A DNA stretch of 64,000 nucleotides from RH-AL1 sp965198485. Lineage in GTDB: Bacteria > Pseudomonadota > Alphaproteobacteria > Rhizobiales > Beijerinckiaceae. Position 1 is the first letter of the stretch. Each line of letters begins with the position of its first letter. The DNA lies in NCBI GenBank assembly GCA_965198485.1, contig CBDAPQ010000005.1, forward strand, positions 2,914,001-2,978,000, read 5' to 3'. A program made the position numbers and the translations under genes. Positions 61,396 through 64,000 of this stretch are shown here, one piece after another. The notes beneath the pieces were generated by a model. The model did no database searches, was not told where the DNA came from, and saw only the letters and a list, made by a program, of their open reading frames with translations.

Positions 61396-62304
61396 ATGAC
61401 TCGCCTGCGCACCCTTGTTGCCTGGACAGCCTGGCCGGCCCTGCTCGTGGCAGCCATCGTCGCCACGGCTTACGGCTTCGCGCATGGCGCGCCGATCCTG
61501 GCCTTCAATCTGACCTATGTCGGTCTCGTCGCCGCGCTGCTCGGCCTCGAGCGCTGGATGCCGCACGAGGCGAGCTGGCAGCCCCACGACGGCCAGTTGC
61601 TGCTGGACCTCGGCCACACTCTCGTCAGCAACGGCACAGTGCAGGTGCTGGTGGTGTTCTCCGGCGCCATCGGCCTCTCGGCGCTGATCGTCGAGAGCGG
61701 CCATCACGGCCTCGGACTTTGGCCGCACGGCTGGCCGCTGGCGGCACAGGTGGTGCTCGGCCTTGCCGTCTCCGAGTTCGCGGCCTACTGGGCACACCGT
61801 ACGGCGCACGAATGGAGGCCGCTGTGGTACTTCCACGCCATCCATCACGGCGTCGGCAAGCTATGGTGCGTGAACTCGGGGCGCTTCCATTTCGTGGATG
61901 CGCTCAAGAGCGTGGTGCCGGGCGTCGCGATACTCGTGCTGGCCGGCGCGCCAGCCGAGATCATGGCCTGGCTTTCGGCGCTGACCGGCTACATCGGCCT
62001 GATGACCCATACCAACGCGACGATGCGCTTCGGCCCGCTCTCCTACGTCTTCAACACGCCAGAGCTGCACCGCTGGCATCACAGCATGGACCTGCGCGAA
62101 GGCAACAAGAACTACGGCGAGAACCTGGTGATCTGGGATCTCGTCTTCGGGACCTGGTTCAACGAGGCACGCCGGCCACCGGCGAAGATCGGCATCGCCG
62201 AAGCCATGCCGACACGCCTCGGCGGGCAGCTGGCGTGGCCGTTTCGCCGGCTGCGGGCGCGGAGGTGGCGGCGGCTCCAGGCCATCGTCGCGGCGTCACG
62301 CTGA
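61396..62304 (+). CDS. Fatty acid hydroxylase / sterol desaturase superfamily
   Basis: The 302-residue membrane diiron enzyme has three His boxes: H134RTAH, H147AIHH and H225RWHH. N-terminal spans cover about residues 5-95. It should hydroxylate or desaturate a lipid; the substrate is unknown. It converges on glgX, overlapping by 9 nt. ATG 61396 is chosen since MTRLRTLVAWTAWPALL is a natural membrane start. Confidence 0.9.
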   Translation: MTRLRTLVAWTAWPALLVAAIVATAYGFAHGAPILAFNLTYVGLVAALLGLERWMPHEASWQPHDGQLLLDLGHTLVSNGTVQVLVVFSGAIGLSALIVESGHHGLGLWPHGWPLAAQVVLGLAVSEFAAYWAHRTAHEWRPLWYFHAIHHGVGKLWCVNSGRFHFVDALKSVVPGVAILVLAGAPAEIMAWLSALTGYIGLMTHTNATMRFGPLSYVFNTPELHRWHHSMDLREGNKNYGENLVIWDLVFGTWFNEARRPPAKIGIAEAMPTRLGGQLAWPFRRLRARRWRRLQAIVAASR

Positions 62305-64000
62305 CGCCGGCGCGCCGTCGCCTTTCTGCATCAGGAACATCAGCACCGAGCGCCCGGTGGCATCGTATTGGTCTCCCGTCTTGAAAGAGGGCTCGTCCGT
62401 CAGGTCAGGTTGGTTGGTGTCGATCAGCAAGGTCCAGCCGGCACCGTCGGGCGGATCGGGCAATGTGAAACCGACGACGTCCTGCCACCCGTTGAATACG
62501 AGGAGCATCGTGGCATCAGAACCGCGGCGCTTGATACCGGTCTCCTGAGCGCGGCCATCCATCAGCATGCCGAAGCAGCGCGTGTTGGCATCGTCCCAGT
62601 CGCCCGGCCCCATCTCGTGACCGCTGGTGCCGATCCACGTGAGGTCCTTGGTGCCGGTATCCTCGTTGTACTCGCCCGAAAGGAAACGCGAGTGACGCAA
62701 AATGGGGTACTTGCGGCGTAGCGCCGTCAGCTTGCTCGTGAAAGCGACGAGCTTCTGGCCCTTCTCCTTCAAGTCCCAATGCAACCAGGAGATTTCGCTA
62801 TCCTGGCAATAAGCATTGTTGTTGCCGCCCTGCGTCCGGCCGAACTCGTCGCCGGCCAGCAGCATCGGCGTTCCCTGCGAGAGCAGCAGGGTTGCCAGCA
62901 TGTTGCGGATCTGGCGCTCGCGCAGCGTGTTGATGTCCTCATCGTCGGTCGGCCCCTCTACGCCGCAGTTCCAGGAGCGGTTGTCCGAGTTGCCGTCCCT
63001 GTTGTCCTCGCCGTTGGCCTCGTTGTGCTTCTCGTCGTAGGTGACGGTGTCGTTCAGCGTGAAGCCGTCGTGGGCGGTGATGAAGTTGACGCAAGACCAC
63101 GCGCGGCGCCCCTGGTGGTTGAAGCTCTCGGCGGAGCCGCACAGTCTCGCAGCGAGTGTGCCGACACCGGCGCGGCCGCGCCAGAAGTCGCGAACGTCGT
63201 CGCGGAACTTGTCGGTCCATTCCGCCCAACCCGGAGGGAAGGAGCCGACCTGATAGCCGCCCGGCCCGATGTCCCAGGGCTCGGCGATGAGCTTGACGGC
63301 GCCGAGGACAGGATCCTGCCCGACCGCCTTGAGGAAGCCAGACTGGTTGTCGAAGCCGTTGAGCTCGCGCGCGAGAATGGTGCCGAGATCGAAGCGAAAG
63401 CCGTCGACGTGCATCTCCTCGACCCAATAGCGCAGAGAATCCGTGACCATCTGGATGACGCGGCGGTGCGAGAGGTTCACCGTGTTACCGGTGCCGGTGT
63501 CGTTCACGTAGTAGCGACGATCGTCCGGCATCAGCCGGTAGTAGCTGGCATTGTCGATGCCCTTGAAGGACATCGTCGGGCCGAGATGGTTGCCCTCTGC
63601 GGTGTGGTTGTAGACGACGTCGAGGATGATCTCGAGCCCGGCCTCGTGGAAGCGAGCGACCATTTCCTTGAACTCGCGCAGCGAGTTGGGCACGTCATGC
63701 GCGTAACGCGGCGTCGGCGCAAAGAACCCGATCGTGTTGTAGCCCCAGTAGTTCGCCAACCCCTTTTCCACAAGATTGTCGTCCTGCACGAAGGTGTGGA
63801 TCGGCAGCAGTTCGACCGAACTCACGCCCAGCCGCTTGATGTAATCAACCACTTTCTTGTGGCCGAAACCTTTGTAGGTGCCGCGCAGCTCCTCGGGAAC
63901 GTCGTGATCGAGCATTGTGAAACCCTTGACGTGGGTCTCGTAAGTGATGGTGCGGTCCCAAGGCACGCGGCGGTCCGGGGGCTCGCCTTGCCAGTCGAAA
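62296..64000 (-). CDS. glgX: Glycogen debranching enzyme GlgX, 5' truncated by window edge
   Basis: The minus-strand frame is open to base 64000 (FDWQGEPPDRRVPWDRTI continues from outside). Visible motifs are YETHVKGFT, DVVYNHTAEG, the nucleophile Asp in DGFRFDLGT, NFITAHDGFT and AGDEFGRTQGGNNNAYCQD. The enzyme is an isoamylase-type debranching glucosidase (GH13). The C-terminal 568 residues are present; the CBM48 N-terminus lies outside. Confidence 0.95.
   Translation of the reverse strand, partial: FDWQGEPPDRRVPWDRTITYETHVKGFTMLDHDVPEELRGTYKGFGHKKVVDYIKRLGVSSVELLPIHTFVQDDNLVEKGLANYWGYNTIGFFAPTPRYAHDVPNSLREFKEMVARFHEAGLEIILDVVYNHTAEGNHLGPTMSFKGIDNASYYRLMPDDRRYYVNDTGTGNTVNLSHRRVIQMVTDSLRYWVEEMHVDGFRFDLGTILARELNGFDNQSGFLKAVGQDPVLGAVKLIAEPWDIGPGGYQVGSFPPGWAEWTDKFRDDVRDFWRGRAGVGTLAARLCGSAESFNHQGRRAWSCVNFITAHDGFTLNDTVTYDEKHNEANGEDNRDGNSDNRSWNCGVEGPTDDEDINTLRERQIRNMLATLLLSQGTPMLLAGDEFGRTQGGNNNAYCQDSEISWLHWDLKEKGQKLVAFTSKLTALRRKYPILRHSRFLSGEYNEDTGTKDLTWIGTSGHEMGPGDWDDANTRCFGMLMDGRAQETGIKRRGSDATMLLVFNGWQDVVGFTLPDPPDGAGWTLLIDTNQPDLTDEPSFKTGDQYDATGRSVLMFLMQKGDGAPASA

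Overview
The window is GC-rich, densely packed bacterial chromosome with no plasmid or prophage core. Gene content points to an alphaproteobacterium, most likely of the order Hyphomicrobiales (Rhizobiales). The signs are imuA-imuB and lexA boxes of the GAAC-N7-GAAC type, CtrA-like TTAA-N7-TTAA sites, an NDUFS4-like complex I subunit, a DUF6894 protein, a GatB amidotransferase subunit, a ccmI-ccmE-ccmF-ccmH cluster and an Omp31-like barrel. The family or genus cannot be fixed from this sequence alone.

Layout. 1-7.6 kb: the 3' part of a TsaC/Sua5-type gene, a small DUF6894 gene, the SOS pair imuA-imuB, alaS, and a translationally coupled secreted peroxiredoxin. 7.6-10.6 kb: an FtsB-like gene, an intact IS630-family element (8006-9054) whose right end supplies the C-terminus of coaD, and a periplasmic binding-like protein. 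10.7-17.7 kb: a GNAT-like gene, lipB, a giant AsmA/YhdP-like gene, a Bcp peroxiredoxin, a HAD enzyme and a Tyr/Gly-rich secreted protein. 17.7-21.2 kb: tRNA-Arg, an NDUFS4-like gene, tRNA-Pro, cobS behind a G14 tract, then an infA-maf-yacG-ydcF run. 21.2-27 kb: ccmH, ccmF, ccmE and ccmI on the minus strand, a Zur-like regulator, and small secreted proteins.

27-40 kb: yjbQ and lexA diverge around an SOS box, followed by comEC, gltX, gltA, tRNA-Ser, a DUF2147 gene, a histone H1-like gene, the aspS-gatB operon and tRNA-Leu. 40-52.3 kb: ptrB, a second copy of a small Gly/His protein, rnd, a secreted/unknown gene pair, the ppk1-ppx operon, a CBS protein, a patatin-like lipase, folE-hisI and an Fe-S scaffold. 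52.3-64 kb: an outer membrane barrel, yidD, a nitroreductase, a DUF4336 protein, an amidohydrolase, a decayed AbiE-like toxin-antitoxin locus, mfd, a sterol desaturase-like enzyme and glgX, which runs off the right edge.

Most of the window is core metabolism and information processing. DNA repair recurs: imuAB and lexA carry matching operators, and mfd is present. The accessory signals are the IS630 insertion into the end of coaD, the decayed AbiE locus, the C-terminal extension of AspRS that reaches into gatB, the G14 tract before cobS, and several small secreted proteins of unknown role. I found no CRISPR array, prophage, or clearly new multi-gene system.
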